DNA of 64,000 nt from the NCBI RefSeq assembly GCF_017876575.1, contig NZ_JAGIOE010000001.1, positions 3,886,443-3,950,442 of the forward strand, written 5' to 3'. Numbering within the stretch: position 1 is the stretch's first letter; every line of letters begins with the position of its first letter. Origin of the DNA: Paeniglutamicibacter psychrophenolicus. Its GTDB lineage: Bacteria > Actinomycetota > Actinomycetes > Actinomycetales > Micrococcaceae. The notes under the pieces are model-generated. The model was not told the DNA's origin. It saw only the letters and a list, made by a program, of their open reading frames with translations, and did not search any database. Positions 35,913 through 44,957 of this stretch are shown one piece after another. The position numbers were made by a program, and so were the translations under genes.

Positions 35913-38255
35913 ATGCTTAATCCGTCGAATCACTCTGCCTTCACGCGCCGTCTGGCCGCCGCAATCGTCGTGCCCGGCATCCTTACCAGCATGCTGCTGT
36001 TCGCTCCGCAGGCAACAGCGGCCCCAGGTTCCAGCGGCGCGGCCGCAGGCATCTGTTCAGGGGTGGTGAACCAGTTGGCTCACCGCGGTACCGTGCAAGA
36101 GAACTTGCTCAAGGCTTCCGCCAAGAAGAACGCCGACATTATCGCCCGGCTCCAGGGCGAGCGGACGGCGCTGCAGGCCAACGCCGACAGCCTGACGGCC
36201 CAGATCGCCGACGCTGATTCAGCCATTTCGGCGCTGGACGCCGCGGGGCTGGAACTCGATGCCCAGCTGAAGACTGCCGGTGAGAACCTCACCGCACTTC
36301 AGTCCGAGCAGGCCACAACCAACGACGCCGTTCTCGCCGCGCAAGGCGCACTCGAGGAGTTGCAGGCGCAAAAACTGGCCACCGAAAGCCAGCTGGCACC
36401 GCTGCAGGAAGCGGAAGTGCAAGCCAAGGCGGCCGCCGCGGAGTTGGAGCGGAGCGCCGAGGATATCAAGGCCCAAATCGTTGCGAAGAAAGCCGAGATC
36501 AGCGCCGCGGAGGTCGAACGAGCAGCACTCGAGGCCGCCGCAACCGCGGCTGCAGAAGCACTTGCGGGGAAGAAGACCGAGATCGCCCAGGCGGAGCGCG
36601 AGCTGACGGAACTGTCCGACACGGCCGAAGCTGCCGCAGCCGTCGTTGGCGACGCACAGAAGGCCGTCAGCGACGCCGAGAACGAGCTACAGGATCTGGA
36701 TGCGGCGGGCACCGCCGCCCAGGCGGAAGTCGATGCCCAGCTGGCCAAGATCGGCGACGCCAAATCGACGCTGGCCGACGTTCAGCGACGTGCAGGCGAC
36801 GCCGCGGCCGCTGTCGATGCCAGAAACGCCGCGATCTCCGCAGCCAAGGACGGACTGACGTCGCTGCAGACGTCAGCGCTGGACGCTGCCGAAACACTCG
36901 CGGCCAAGAACGCGGCGATCGCCACTGCGCAGGGGCAACTCGATACCTTGCGGTCCGCTGCCGACGACGCTGCCGCGGCGGTCACGGCCAACAACAACAA
37001 GCTCGCAACCGTGACGGCGGAAATCGCAGCACTGCAGCAGCAGGTCACCGCGAAGAACGCCGAAATCACGGCCAAGCAGGCCCAGATTTCGACGGCGCAG
37101 GAGGAGCTCGCAGCGCTGGCCGCCAGCAAGACAACGCTGGAAGCCGACATCACGGATATCACCAAGCAGATCTCGGACATCAAGGGCAACAGCCCCGAGA
37201 AGACTCGCCTGCAGGCATTGCGGAAGGCCAAGCAGGAGGAGTTGGCCGCAGTAAACGCCCAGATCAGCAGCAAGAACGCCACGATTGCCGGGTACCAGGG
37301 AGACCTGACGACGCTCCAAAACGCGGTCAACACCCTCAATTCCCAACTCCAATCCAAGCAGCAGGAGAGCAGCGCCCTGCAGCAGCAGGCGGCGCCGCTC
37401 CAGGCCTCCCTGACCGCCGCCAATGACGCGGTCTCGACCAAGCAAGCCGAGATCGCCGCCCTCAAGGACCAGATCCCCGACCTCCAGGCGGCCATCACCG
37501 CAGCCAACGGTGCCGTCGCTACCAAGCAGGGCGAGCTCGAGTCGCTGCAGGGCGAGCTGCGCACGCTTGAGGATGCCGCGGCCGACGCCGCGGCTGCCTT
37601 CACGGCGCAGGATCAGGTCCTGGCGGACCTCGAAGCGGCACTGCCGACGCTGACCGAGGGCCTGGCTGCCAGCCAGGAGGCCATCGCCGCCCAAAAGCTT
37701 GTCGTCGACAGGCTTAACGGCGATCTGGCCGACGCGACTGCTGCCCACACTGCGGCGCAGTCCGCCGTCGACACGAAGGCCGCCGAGCTCCAGGACCTGC
37801 AGGGACAGTTGCCGGACCTTGAGAAGGCAGTACCCGACGCCAATGCCGCGGTGGCTGCGAAGCAAGGCGAGATCGCGGCCCTCAATGGCGACATGGACAA
37901 GCTGGTGGCGACCCTCACCGGGCTCAACAGCCAGATCGCAACGAAGGAGGCCGAAATTCTCGACCTCCAGAAGAGGGTGGCTCCGCTGTTGGCACAGCTG
38001 AACGGGCTCAACGGCGAAATCAGCGCCACCGAGAACCAGTTGAAGGACCTGCAGGCACAGCTGACCAGGCTCGACATCCAGGTGACGAACGCCCAGGCGG
38101 AGCTGAGCACACTTCAGGCGAAGAAGGGCGCAAACAAGGACGCCATTGCAGCACAGAAGAAAACCGTGATCGGCCTGCAGGATCAGCTCGGCACGGTCCA
38201 GAACCAGATCCGGGCTGTCGACGGGCAGATAGCGCTTGGGGGCTGCGTCGCCTGA
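35913..38255 (+). CDS. secreted long coiled-coil protein
   Basis: A 780-residue protein. The ATG at 35913 follows TTGGGGGGAC and gives a good signal peptide (basic TRR at 11-13, hydrophobic 14-32, cleavage near ATA-AP at 34-38); the frame is open 19 codons further up. From about residue 60 to the end it is almost entirely alanine-, glutamine-, lysine- and glutamate-rich heptad sequence. Related units recur, for example QIPDLQAAITAANGAVATKQ and QLPDLEKAVPDANAAVAAKQ. There are only two cysteines in the whole protein, Cys48 at the start of the mature chain and Cys778 at the end. A helix-breaking GNSPEK sits near residue 425, the midpoint. No enzymatic domain is seen. The location upstream of an M23 peptidase suggests an envelope role. 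Confidence 0.75.
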   Translation: MLNPSNHSAFTRRLAAAIVVPGILTSMLLFAPQATAAPGSSGAAAGICSGVVNQLAHRGTVQENLLKASAKKNADIIARLQGERTALQANADSLTAQIADADSAISALDAAGLELDAQLKTAGENLTALQSEQATTNDAVLAAQGALEELQAQKLATESQLAPLQEAEVQAKAAAAELERSAEDIKAQIVAKKAEISAAEVERAALEAAATAAAEALAGKKTEIAQAERELTELSDTAEAAAAVVGDAQKAVSDAENELQDLDAAGTAAQAEVDAQLAKIGDAKSTLADVQRRAGDAAAAVDARNAAISAAKDGLTSLQTSALDAAETLAAKNAAIATAQGQLDTLRSAADDAAAAVTANNNKLATVTAEIAALQQQVTAKNAEITAKQAQISTAQEELAALAASKTTLEADITDITKQISDIKGNSPEKTRLQALRKAKQEELAAVNAQISSKNATIAGYQGDLTTLQNAVNTLNSQLQSKQQESSALQQQAAPLQASLTAANDAVSTKQAEIAALKDQIPDLQAAITAANGAVATKQGELESLQGELRTLEDAAADAAAAFTAQDQVLADLEAALPTLTEGLAASQEAIAAQKLVVDRLNGDLADATAAHTAAQSAVDTKAAELQDLQGQLPDLEKAVPDANAAVAAKQGEIAALNGDMDKLVATLTGLNSQIATKEAEILDLQKRVAPLLAQLNGLNGEISATENQLKDLQAQLTRLDIQVTNAQAELSTLQAKKGANKDAIAAQKKTVIGLQDQLGTVQNQIRAVDGQIALGGCVA

Positions 38256-38316
38256 TCGGGCGCCCGGCAGGTCCGTCCTGCTGGGCGTCGCCGCCGCGTG
38301 AACGGTTCGGATGGGA

Positions 38317-38351
38317 AGGAAGGGATCGGCCGCAATGGCCGGTCCCTTCCT
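38317..38351 (+). terminator. hairpin after the coiled-coil gene
   Basis: AGGAAGGGATCGGCC and GGCCGGTCCCTTCCT form a 15-bp stem (one G-T/A-G type mismatch) with a GCAAT loop, 60 bases after the stop codon. It lacks a T-run, as is common for terminators in high-GC actinobacteria. Confidence 0.6.
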
Positions 38352-38488
38352 GCGTGCCCGGCAGGACTGACCATGACAGGTGTGGATGGCCCCGGCAGGA
38401 CTGCTCTCCCGGGGCCACACGTACCGGGCCGCGGAAAATAGGCGCATGCAAAGACCGCGTTCCAAACACGGAACGATGGCAGTTGTAG

Positions 38489-39550
38489 TTAGAGGCGGCT
38501 CTCCGGGTTGATCCACTTGCCGTTGACAATGACCTCGAGGTGCAGGTGGGGACCGGTCGAATTGCCCGTGCTGCCGGAAAGCGCGACAACTTCGCCGACC
38601 GTGACCTTTTGTCCCACGGAGACCTTCAGGACCGAGTTGTGGTTGTAGCTGGTTTCCAGCCCGTTGCCGTGGTCGATCTGCACCCGGTATCCGGAGTGGC
38701 CGGCCCATTCGGCCTGCACGACGGTGCCGGAGGCGCTGGCCTTGACGGGCGTTCCCATGGGAACGGCGTAGTCCAGGCCGTTGTGGTTCATGTACCCGGC
38801 TCCGGTCGGGTTCTTGCGGAAACCGAAGCGCGAAGTCAACCGGATGCTGTCAACCGGCTGAGCCAGGGCTCCAACGGCGGGGATCTTGGTGACGTTTCCG
38901 CCGGCAGCGGTCGTGGTCGATCCGGGCTTGTCTGTCTTGGTGGCATCTTTCACGGCGGCGGTGGTGACGGGTGCCGGCTTGACGTACTTGCTGGTCACCG
39001 AGGCGCGATCTACCGTGAGCTTGTCGTTGGCCGGGGCACTGACATCTGCGACAGTGGTCTGGGCGACGCGCTGGGGATCAGCGACAACTTCGTCCGTTTC
39101 CGGCGCGGGGGCGGCAGCGAATGCCAGGCCGGCCACGGCGGCGACTGCGGCGAGCTTGTGCGCAAACCCGAGTCGAGGGCGCCGGGTCCGGGGTGCGGAC
39201 TTCAGAACGTGGTCCAGCTTGTCCGCTTCGGCGGGCATCGCCAGCGAGACCGGCCGGGCACCAGGCGCGGGAGGGATTTCGGTGGCGGCGATGGATGCCG
39301 CATCCGGGGAGGCGGCATAGCGCGGGCCAGCCACAAAGCGGCGGCCACCGTACTGCTGGGTTTCAGGAGTCTCGGCGGAATCCGGGACCGCGCTTGATGC
39401 GCGTCGGCCGGGGCGCCGGGAAGTGCTTTCGCCGTTCGGCGCGGTGTCCACGATCTGTTCCATGGAACCGCTGGCAGGCGAAGCATCAATGGGGTTGGGC
39501 GCGCGGCGGCGCCCGGAATTTTGCTGCAGGGTCAAATGATTACCTCTCAT
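38489..39550 (-). CDS. M23-family peptidoglycan endopeptidase
   Basis: A 353-residue protein. The first 125 residues are low-complexity and charged. A single membrane segment or uncleaved signal follows at about 130-147 (LAAVAAVAGLAFAAAPAP), then a threonine/alanine-rich linker. The C-terminal 125 residues are a complete LytM/M23 domain: TSRFGFRKNP, HNGLDYAVPMGTPVKA (zinc His and Asp), HSGYRVQIDHGNGLETSYNH and GPHLHLEV (the HxH motif). It should cut peptide cross-links in peptidoglycan outside the membrane. A c-di-AMP riboswitch precedes it, as is typical for wall hydrolases in this phylum. Confidence 0.92.
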   Translation of the reverse strand: MRGNHLTLQQNSGRRRAPNPIDASPASGSMEQIVDTAPNGESTSRRPGRRASSAVPDSAETPETQQYGGRRFVAGPRYAASPDAASIAATEIPPAPGARPVSLAMPAEADKLDHVLKSAPRTRRPRLGFAHKLAAVAAVAGLAFAAAPAPETDEVVADPQRVAQTTVADVSAPANDKLTVDRASVTSKYVKPAPVTTAAVKDATKTDKPGSTTTAAGGNVTKIPAVGALAQPVDSIRLTSRFGFRKNPTGAGYMNHNGLDYAVPMGTPVKASASGTVVQAEWAGHSGYRVQIDHGNGLETSYNHNSVLKVSVGQKVTVGEVVALSGSTGNSTGPHLHLEVIVNGKWINPESRL

Positions 39551-39554
39551 GTGT

Positions 39555-39725
39555 CGCCTGCGAAGTTAGCTGTCGGATTCGAGTCATGAGATCAACTCGG
39601 CCGAGCCCGCCAAGGCGGACTCAACTTCACCCCGAGATCCATGGTCCAAGACCAGGAACGGTTGAATGGGTCCTCCGCCCCTACCGGGAATTCTTGAGCC
39701 GCGATCCGCCGGTAGGGTTGTGCGA
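39555..39725 (-). promoter_or_regulatory. c-di-AMP riboswitch (ydaO/yuaA class)
   Basis: On the minus strand the leader of the M23 gene contains the conserved blocks of this class in order: CCCTACCGGCGGATCGCGGC near 39705-39722, CGGTAGGGGCGGAGGACCC near 39670-39688, TTGGGGTGAA-type sequence (CTCGGGGTGAAG) near 39625-39637, and the hallmark CCGACAGCTAACTTCGCAGG near 39557-39576. It ends a few bases before the ATG at 39550. In this class c-di-AMP binding usually switches the downstream gene off, linking wall hydrolysis to osmotic and potassium signalling. Confidence 0.85.
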
Positions 39726-40057
39726 ACCGGATCGGGACTGGGTTGCGCAAATGCAACCAGAGGTAAAACCCTACGAGGTACAAGTAAAAGTTACAATTTC
39801 GTTATCAATCCATGGATCTGACAAACACATGGGCACTGGCTGCGAGCGGAAGCTCCAGCGCGCCTTCGATCCCTGCGCCCGCATCATGAGGTCCTACCGG
39901 TCCTCTTCGCGGTGACTAGTGCCCGGGGCAGAAGCCGACATCGTCGAGCTACACCAGCGGCTCCAGCTCCAACTGGATGATTTTGGCCGGGCACTCCCCC
40001 GGGACGCCATCTTAAACGTGAGCAAGAAGACAGTCGGCCCGGGATCGGCAACGGTTG

Positions 40058-40462
40058 TGCCGCGATGGGCTGCTCCCGGGTTGGTTCTTCAAGACCGACC
40101 GCCACGGAACACCCCAGCGCGTCACCTGGATCGCCGGCATCGCCTCCGCGCTGCTGGCGCGAGTCTTCCCGATCAGGGCCGTCGCGGACCTGACCAACAT
40201 CGGCACCCTCGCCGCCTTCGTGGTTGTCTGCCTGTCCGTGATCATCTTCCGGCTGCCCTTCATGCCGGTGGTCCCCGCATTCGGCATGCCGGCCTGGAGA
40301 GTTCCCGATGCTGCAGCTGCACCGGGAGACGTGGCTGAAGTTCGTCATCTGGCTGGTGGTCGGCCTGGCCAGCTAGCTCACCTAGGACGCAAGCACTCGC
40401 TCATGAACCCGGACAGCCCCCGGCTCGGTGAACGCGTGGTGCTGCCGCACGGGGAAACCTAG
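40058..40462 (+). pseudogene. APC-family permease, 3' fragment (copy 3)
   Basis: The fragment starts at RDGLLPGWFFKTDRHGTPQR and runs through IAGIASALLARVFPIRAVAD, LTNIGTLAAFVVVCLSVIIF. It then lacks about ten codons found in copies 1 and 2 before LPFMPVVPAFGM. A frameshift follows, and the tail GRKHSLMNPDSPRLGERVV is readable to 40462. Its end abuts the stop codon of the minus-strand TetR gene. It is closer to copy 1 than to copy 2. Confidence 0.8.
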
Positions 40463-41124
40463 GGCGTGAAAAGCGGCTCAATTTGAACACTCAGTCGTTT
40501 TTGAAGCCGTTCCCAAAAGTCGTCTGCTGAAAACTGGCGTACAGGCGATCTTAAGACTTCATGGATATAGGTTCCATTGCAGTTTTGGGCCACCACGCGT
40601 GATTCCACATCTGGACTGAAGAACCCCGAATCAGCAGCGGAATCCAAGATGGACGAAACCAGATTGATAATTCGATCGCCTTGCGCGACGCTTTGCGCTC
40701 CGAGTTGGCTGCCTGCCCGAAACCCGTAGTGAAGGTAACTAGTCACGTTTTCGGGGTCGGCACCAAAGAACTTTGCGCGCTCCTCGAATACGGCATACAC
40801 ACGCGCTATGTAATCCGCTGCGGTTCGGGAACTCGGCGCAGTGTGCAGATCGGCTGCTTCAATCGAGTCGATCGCCTGATTCATGTTTTCACCGATGGTC
40901 AATAGCAACAGTTCATGTTTGGTGGTCACGTATCGGAATAGAGTTGCTTCCCCCACCCCGGCACGTTCGGCTACTTCCTTCGTCGTGGTTTGTTCATAGC
41001 CCCGCTCGTTGAAGAGCTCCTCGGCCGCTGCACGGATTCTCCGAAGGCGCTCCAGACGAGACCGTTCGCGAAGCCCCAAGCCCGCTTCTTCTGGGGACTC
41101 ATTGGCCAGAGCCATAGTTTCCAT
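40459..41124 (-). CDS. TetR-family transcriptional regulator
   Basis: A regulator of about 221 residues from the ATG at 41124; an earlier TTG at 41163 and a later ATG at 41115 are alternatives. The DNA-binding domain is typical: RRIRAAAEELFNERGYEQTT, TKEVAERAGVGEATLFRYVT, TKHELL. The C-terminal ligand domain is helical and unassigned. It lies 68 bases downstream of the alcohol dehydrogenase gene on the same strand, so the two are probably cotranscribed. It is the obvious candidate to bind the TCCGYACGGA motif found at 42.38 and 46.64 kb and so to control the catabolic cluster. Its 3' end touches the copy 3 permease fragment. Confidence 0.85.
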   Translation of the reverse strand: METMALANESPEEAGLGLRERSRLERLRRIRAAAEELFNERGYEQTTTKEVAERAGVGEATLFRYVTTKHELLLLTIGENMNQAIDSIEAADLHTAPSSRTAADYIARVYAVFEERAKFFGADPENVTSYLHYGFRAGSQLGAQSVAQGDRIINLVSSILDSAADSGFFSPDVESRVVAQNCNGTYIHEVLRSPVRQFSADDFWERLQKRLSVQIEPLFTP

Positions 41125-41191
41125 CACCGGTAGTACTTCCTTTGCTCTTGGAGCTTGTACCAATCGTTGGGCGTCGAATTCCTATTAGACA

Positions 41192-42319
41192 TTACGGCTG
41201 TTCAAACGAGATGATCTGGCGCACGGCTTTTCCTTGGGCCAATGCATCCATAGCTTCGTTAATCTTATCCAGTGTGATCACTGAAGACGTAAGCTTCTCG
41301 ACAGGCAATTTGCCCTCCCGCCACATTTGCTCGTAGCGCGGTATATCCCGGCTTGGAACCGCAGATCCGAGATACGAACCAACGATAGTTCGTGCTTCGG
41401 CTGTGAGCCCAAGGGGTTCGATCGATGATAGTGCGCCGGGTGCGGGCAAACCCACCGTGACGGTGGTGCCTCCGGCGGCGGTGAGCCTCACTGCTGTTTC
41501 GAATGCGCGAGGATGTCCGGCGGCCTCAATCACCACGTGCGCCTTGATTCCCAGGTCTTCGATTTCGTTGGGGGCATACGCGTCCGTTGCTCCCAGCTCG
41601 CGGGCGAGCAAGAGTTTGTCCGGATTGGCGTCAACTCCGATGATCCGCCCCGGGGTGTTCCATGTCGAAACGATTGCGCGCGCCGTGAGCAGTGCCGCCA
41701 TTCCGACTCCACCTAGTCCAACAATGATGATGTCTTGGCCATCTTGGGGCTTTCCGGCGTTCATTACTGCACCACCACCGGTCAGAACCGCACATCCGAG
41801 AACGGCGGCTACGGCTGGCGGAACGTCGAGGCCTACAGAGACTACGGAATTTCGATCCAGCACGGCGTGGGTGGCGAAGCCAGATACACCCAGATGATGC
41901 AGGATTTCCTCTCCATCGCGGCTGATTGCGCGGGTTCCGCTCAACAGTGAGCCTGCGCCATTCGCCATGGTGCCTTTGCTGCATGGCAGTTTGCCATCGG
42001 TCTTGCAGTTTGCGCATTCCTCGCAGCGCGGCAGGAATACCGTGACGACTCGATCGCCGACCTTGAGGTCGGAGATATCTGAACCAATCTCTTCGACGAT
42101 TCCTGCAGCTTCGTGACCCAACAACATAGGCAGCGGCCGGGGCCGATCACCATTGACCACCGAGAGGTCAGAGTGGCAGATACCCGCAGCCTCGATTCGA
42201 ATAAGGACTTCGCTGGGTCCCGGACCGGCCAGATCGAGCTCGCAGATCTGCAGTGGACGCGACTCTGCGAAGGGGCGACTGGCGCCGGACGATTCAAGAA
42301 CTGCACCCGTTATTTTCAT
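41192..42319 (-). CDS. zinc-dependent alcohol dehydrogenase (MDR family)
   Basis: A 375-residue medium-chain dehydrogenase. The catalytic zinc ligand lies in AAGICHSDLSVVNGDRP, with the second site in LLGHEAAGIVEEIGSD. The structural zinc cluster is CEECANCKTDGKLPC, and the nucleotide-binding motif is IIVGLGGVGMAALL. It resembles the class III-like group of NAD-dependent (sometimes mycothiol- or NDMA-dependent) alcohol dehydrogenases. Within the cluster it could oxidise the alcohol released by the hydrolase, or the alcohol precursor of the ketone used by the monooxygenase. It is transcribed divergently from the hydrolase gene across a 170-base region that holds one copy of the shared operator-like motif. 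Confidence 0.9.
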   Translation of the reverse strand: MKITGAVLESSGASRPFAESRPLQICELDLAGPGPSEVLIRIEAAGICHSDLSVVNGDRPRPLPMLLGHEAAGIVEEIGSDISDLKVGDRVVTVFLPRCEECANCKTDGKLPCSKGTMANGAGSLLSGTRAISRDGEEILHHLGVSGFATHAVLDRNSVVSVGLDVPPAVAAVLGCAVLTGGGAVMNAGKPQDGQDIIIVGLGGVGMAALLTARAIVSTWNTPGRIIGVDANPDKLLLARELGATDAYAPNEIEDLGIKAHVVIEAAGHPRAFETAVRLTAAGGTTVTVGLPAPGALSSIEPLGLTAEARTIVGSYLGSAVPSRDIPRYEQMWREGKLPVEKLTSSVITLDKINEAMDALAQGKAVRQIISFEQP

Positions 42320-42375
42320 TAGTGGCCTTTCAGGGGTTTGTGCTTCATCTCACGAATGTGCTTTCATGGGAGTCT

Positions 42376-42391
42376 AATCCGTACGGAGTGC
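42376..42391 (+). promoter_or_regulatory. operator-like motif upstream of the hydrolase/alcohol dehydrogenase genes
   Basis: AATCCGTACGGAGTGC, with a perfect 10-bp palindrome TCCGTACGGA, is followed by ACTATCA. The same arrangement (palindrome, four bases, ACTATCA) occurs before tctC at 46638. It lies between two divergent genes, suitable for binding by the cluster's TetR protein. ACTATCA could be part of a -10 region. Confidence 0.6.
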
Positions 42392-42490
42392 ACTATCAAG
42401 ATTCTATCCGCTAATCCGGAAATCTCTGGTCATTGCCCCGCATAACGGTATGTCACTGGCACTCGACGACACCGACTAAGGACGAATGAC

Positions 42491-43333
42491 TTGAAGATTC
42501 ACCCAGACGCACAAAAAGACACCCTCCAGGTCGAGGGGCTCGAAGTCCCTTTTTACGACACTCTTGCACCGCACGACACTCGGGAAACCGTCGTCTTGAT
42601 CCACGGCACAGGCGGCAGCGCAGCGACACATTTTCGGACCCTATACCCGATGCTTGCAGCTCGCTACCGAGTGCTGGCCCTAGACCTTCAAACGCCAGCG
42701 GAGGGACTAACCCTTGAGCACTACGCCGGGCAGGTCGCCGCTGTCATACAAAAACAGTCTCCCGGAGCCCCCGTGCATCTCCTCGGCTATTCCCTCGGGG
42801 CGCTCGTGGCCTCGGTTGTTGCCGCAAACCACGAGAAGCTGGTTCGAAGCCTGACTCTGGTAGCTGGCTGGATCACTTCGGATAACCAGCAGCTATTGCG
42901 CAACAGCATTTGGGGCAAACTATTTGAAACAAACCACGACTTGCTTCGCGAGTTCGTCACCTTCACGGCCTTCAGTCCAGCCTTTTTGGCCGGACGCAGC
43001 ATGAGCGAAGTGGAGCAGCTGGTTTCCAGCAGAGTATTCCCTGCGGGGATCGCACAGCAGATGGAACTGAACCGAAACGCGGATACCGGCGACGTGCTTG
43101 GCTCGATTGGCGCGCCGACGTTGGTCATTGCCGGACGTCACGACTACATGGTCCACGCCCGACAAACACAGCTGCTCTACGGAGCCATCCCCGATGCCCG
43201 CTACGCGACAATCGACAGCGGACACGCCATTGTCCATGAAAGGCCCGCCCAGCTCTTCCAGATTGTGAATGAATTCATCATGGAGCCCCACGGAACACCG
43301 GCAGGTCTGGTGCACGACCCTATCTTCGTCTAA
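42491..43333 (+). CDS. alpha/beta hydrolase (putative esterase/lactonase)
   Basis: A 280-residue alpha/beta-hydrolase. The oxyanion motif is VVLIHGTGGS, the nucleophile serine lies in LLGYSLGALVAS, the acid is probably the Asp in IAGRHDYMVHAR, and the catalytic histidine is in DSGHAIVHERP. It starts with TTG after AAGGA. An ATG a few bases upstream hits a stop at once. The gene immediately precedes a Baeyer-Villiger-type monooxygenase, which makes cleavage of the ester or lactone formed by that enzyme the most likely job. Substrate size cannot be inferred. Confidence 0.88.
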   Translation: MKIHPDAQKDTLQVEGLEVPFYDTLAPHDTRETVVLIHGTGGSAATHFRTLYPMLAARYRVLALDLQTPAEGLTLEHYAGQVAAVIQKQSPGAPVHLLGYSLGALVASVVAANHEKLVRSLTLVAGWITSDNQQLLRNSIWGKLFETNHDLLREFVTFTAFSPAFLAGRSMSEVEQLVSSRVFPAGIAQQMELNRNADTGDVLGSIGAPTLVIAGRHDYMVHARQTQLLYGAIPDARYATIDSGHAIVHERPAQLFQIVNEFIMEPHGTPAGLVHDPIFV

Positions 43334-43350
43334 CCATCCCAAAGAACGCA

Positions 43351-44898
43351 ATGAACGAATTGGAGAATCACGTGGAAACAACCACAAGCACGAAATCTCG
43401 CGCTACAAGTGTTGATGTCATCATTATCGGTGCCGGTTTTGGCGGTCTCGGCATGGGAACGAAGCTAGCACGCGAAGGCAAGCACTCATTTCTCATTCTG
43501 GAACGAGGGAAAGATGTCGGGGGTACATGGCGTGATAACCATTATCCGGGAGCAGCTTGCGACGTGCCATCCCACCTCTATTCATTTTCCTTCCACCCCA
43601 ATCCGGAATGGTCGCATATCTTTGCACCACAGGATGAAATCCTGGACTACATGCGCGACGTGGCCAAGGTTGAGGGGCTGCTGGATCACATTGTTTTCGA
43701 CGCAGAAGTAACTGATGCGCGCTGGGATGCAACGGCGGGTGGTTGGAAAGTAAGCGCCGGCGGTGCAGAGTACTTTGCGCAAAATCTCGTGACCGCGGTC
43801 GGTCACCTTTCGGAACCGAAATTCCCTAATATTGCCGGAATCGGTGACTTCACTGGGGAGCTCTTCCACTCGGCACAGTGGAATGATGAAGCCAACTTGG
43901 CTGGAAAACGGGTTGGCATCATCGGCTCCGGAGCAACAGCTATCCAGGTCCTCCCGGAAATCGCCAAGGTGGCATCAGCCGTTGTGTCATTCCAACGCTC
44001 GGCACCGTATGTCACACCACGCCCGGACCGCGCCTACACGAACGCTGAAAAGGGGCTGTTCCGCAAGAAGCCCGAAGCGATGCAAGAACTGCGTGAAGAA
44101 ATGTTCTGGGCTAATGAAGAACGATACGCTCAACGACGCAACACCCCATCGCTCGTTTCGGCCGCGGCGCAGGTGGCAATTGACCACTTGCATCGTGAGA
44201 TCCAAGATCCCGACCTGCGCGAGAAATTGACCCCAGACTACACCTTCGGGTGCAAGCGAGTTCTTAAGTCCAGCGACTACTATCCCACCTTCCTGCTGGA
44301 CCATGTCGAGTTGGAAACAAGTGGCATTGCAGAAGTCACGGCCGCTGGCATCCGCACCGCATCGGGTCAGGAACATGCACTGGATGTCATCATCGCCTGT
44401 ACCGGCTTTGAAGCTACCGATTTGCCTATCGCTTATCTCCTCCACGGTCGAGAAGGAAAGCGGTTGAGCGAGCAGTGGTCGACGGGCATGCAGGCCTACG
44501 CCACCAGTGCCGTGCATGGCTTCCCAAATCTATGGATTATCAACGGGCCGAATACCGGCCTGGGCCATAATTCAGCGGTGTACATCGCCGAATGCCAGAT
44601 CGATTACATCATGCAGGCACTGAACTACCGCGAAGAACAAGACTTGGCAACATTGGAGGTGAGCGCGGAAGCAGAAGAGGCCTTCATGGCTGAAGTCGAT
44701 AGGTTGGCCGAAGGAACGGTGTGGCTCGAAGGTGGGTGCAAGAGTTGGTATGTTGACCCCCGTAACGGCCGGCTGACGACGCTCTGGCCAGAGCCTGCCT
44801 ACACATTCCGCCAAGTAAATTCCACATTCACTCCGGAGCCATACCTGAAACAGGCTAGCATCTCGCTGCCTGAACCCGTTCTTGCAGAAGCCCACTAG
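43351..44898 (+). CDS. Baeyer-Villiger-type flavin monooxygenase
   Basis: A 515-residue FAD/NADPH monooxygenase. The FAD-binding motif is IIIGAGFGGLGMG (25-37), followed by GGTWRDNHYPGAACDVPSHL. The Baeyer-Villiger fingerprint FxGxxxHxxxW is present as FTGELFHSAQW (167-177), and the NADPH motif is IIGSGATAIQ (190-199). Such enzymes insert oxygen next to a ketone to give an ester or lactone. The ATG at 43351 is listed, but a GTG at 43372 has the better site (TTGGAG six bases upstream). It lies 17 bases after the hydrolase gene, clearly one operon with it and the dehydrogenases downstream. Confidence 0.92.
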   Translation: MNELENHVETTTSTKSRATSVDVIIIGAGFGGLGMGTKLAREGKHSFLILERGKDVGGTWRDNHYPGAACDVPSHLYSFSFHPNPEWSHIFAPQDEILDYMRDVAKVEGLLDHIVFDAEVTDARWDATAGGWKVSAGGAEYFAQNLVTAVGHLSEPKFPNIAGIGDFTGELFHSAQWNDEANLAGKRVGIIGSGATAIQVLPEIAKVASAVVSFQRSAPYVTPRPDRAYTNAEKGLFRKKPEAMQELREEMFWANEERYAQRRNTPSLVSAAAQVAIDHLHREIQDPDLREKLTPDYTFGCKRVLKSSDYYPTFLLDHVELETSGIAEVTAAGIRTASGQEHALDVIIACTGFEATDLPIAYLLHGREGKRLSEQWSTGMQAYATSAVHGFPNLWIINGPNTGLGHNSAVYIAECQIDYIMQALNYREEQDLATLEVSAEAEEAFMAEVDRLAEGTVWLEGGCKSWYVDPRNGRLTTLWPEPAYTFRQVNSTFTPEPYLKQASISLPEPVLAEAH

Positions 44899-44957
44899 GA
44901 AGACGTCATGAAAGAGTATGTGGTGAATCACGACTTCCAACTTCCAAGGAGCACATT

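Noticed and set aside
36873-38708. A 611-codon open frame antisense to the coiled-coil gene
   Set aside because: It is a shadow produced by the GC-rich, repetitive codon use of the coiled-coil gene; it has no domain, no ribosome binding site and arginine/glycine-rich composition.
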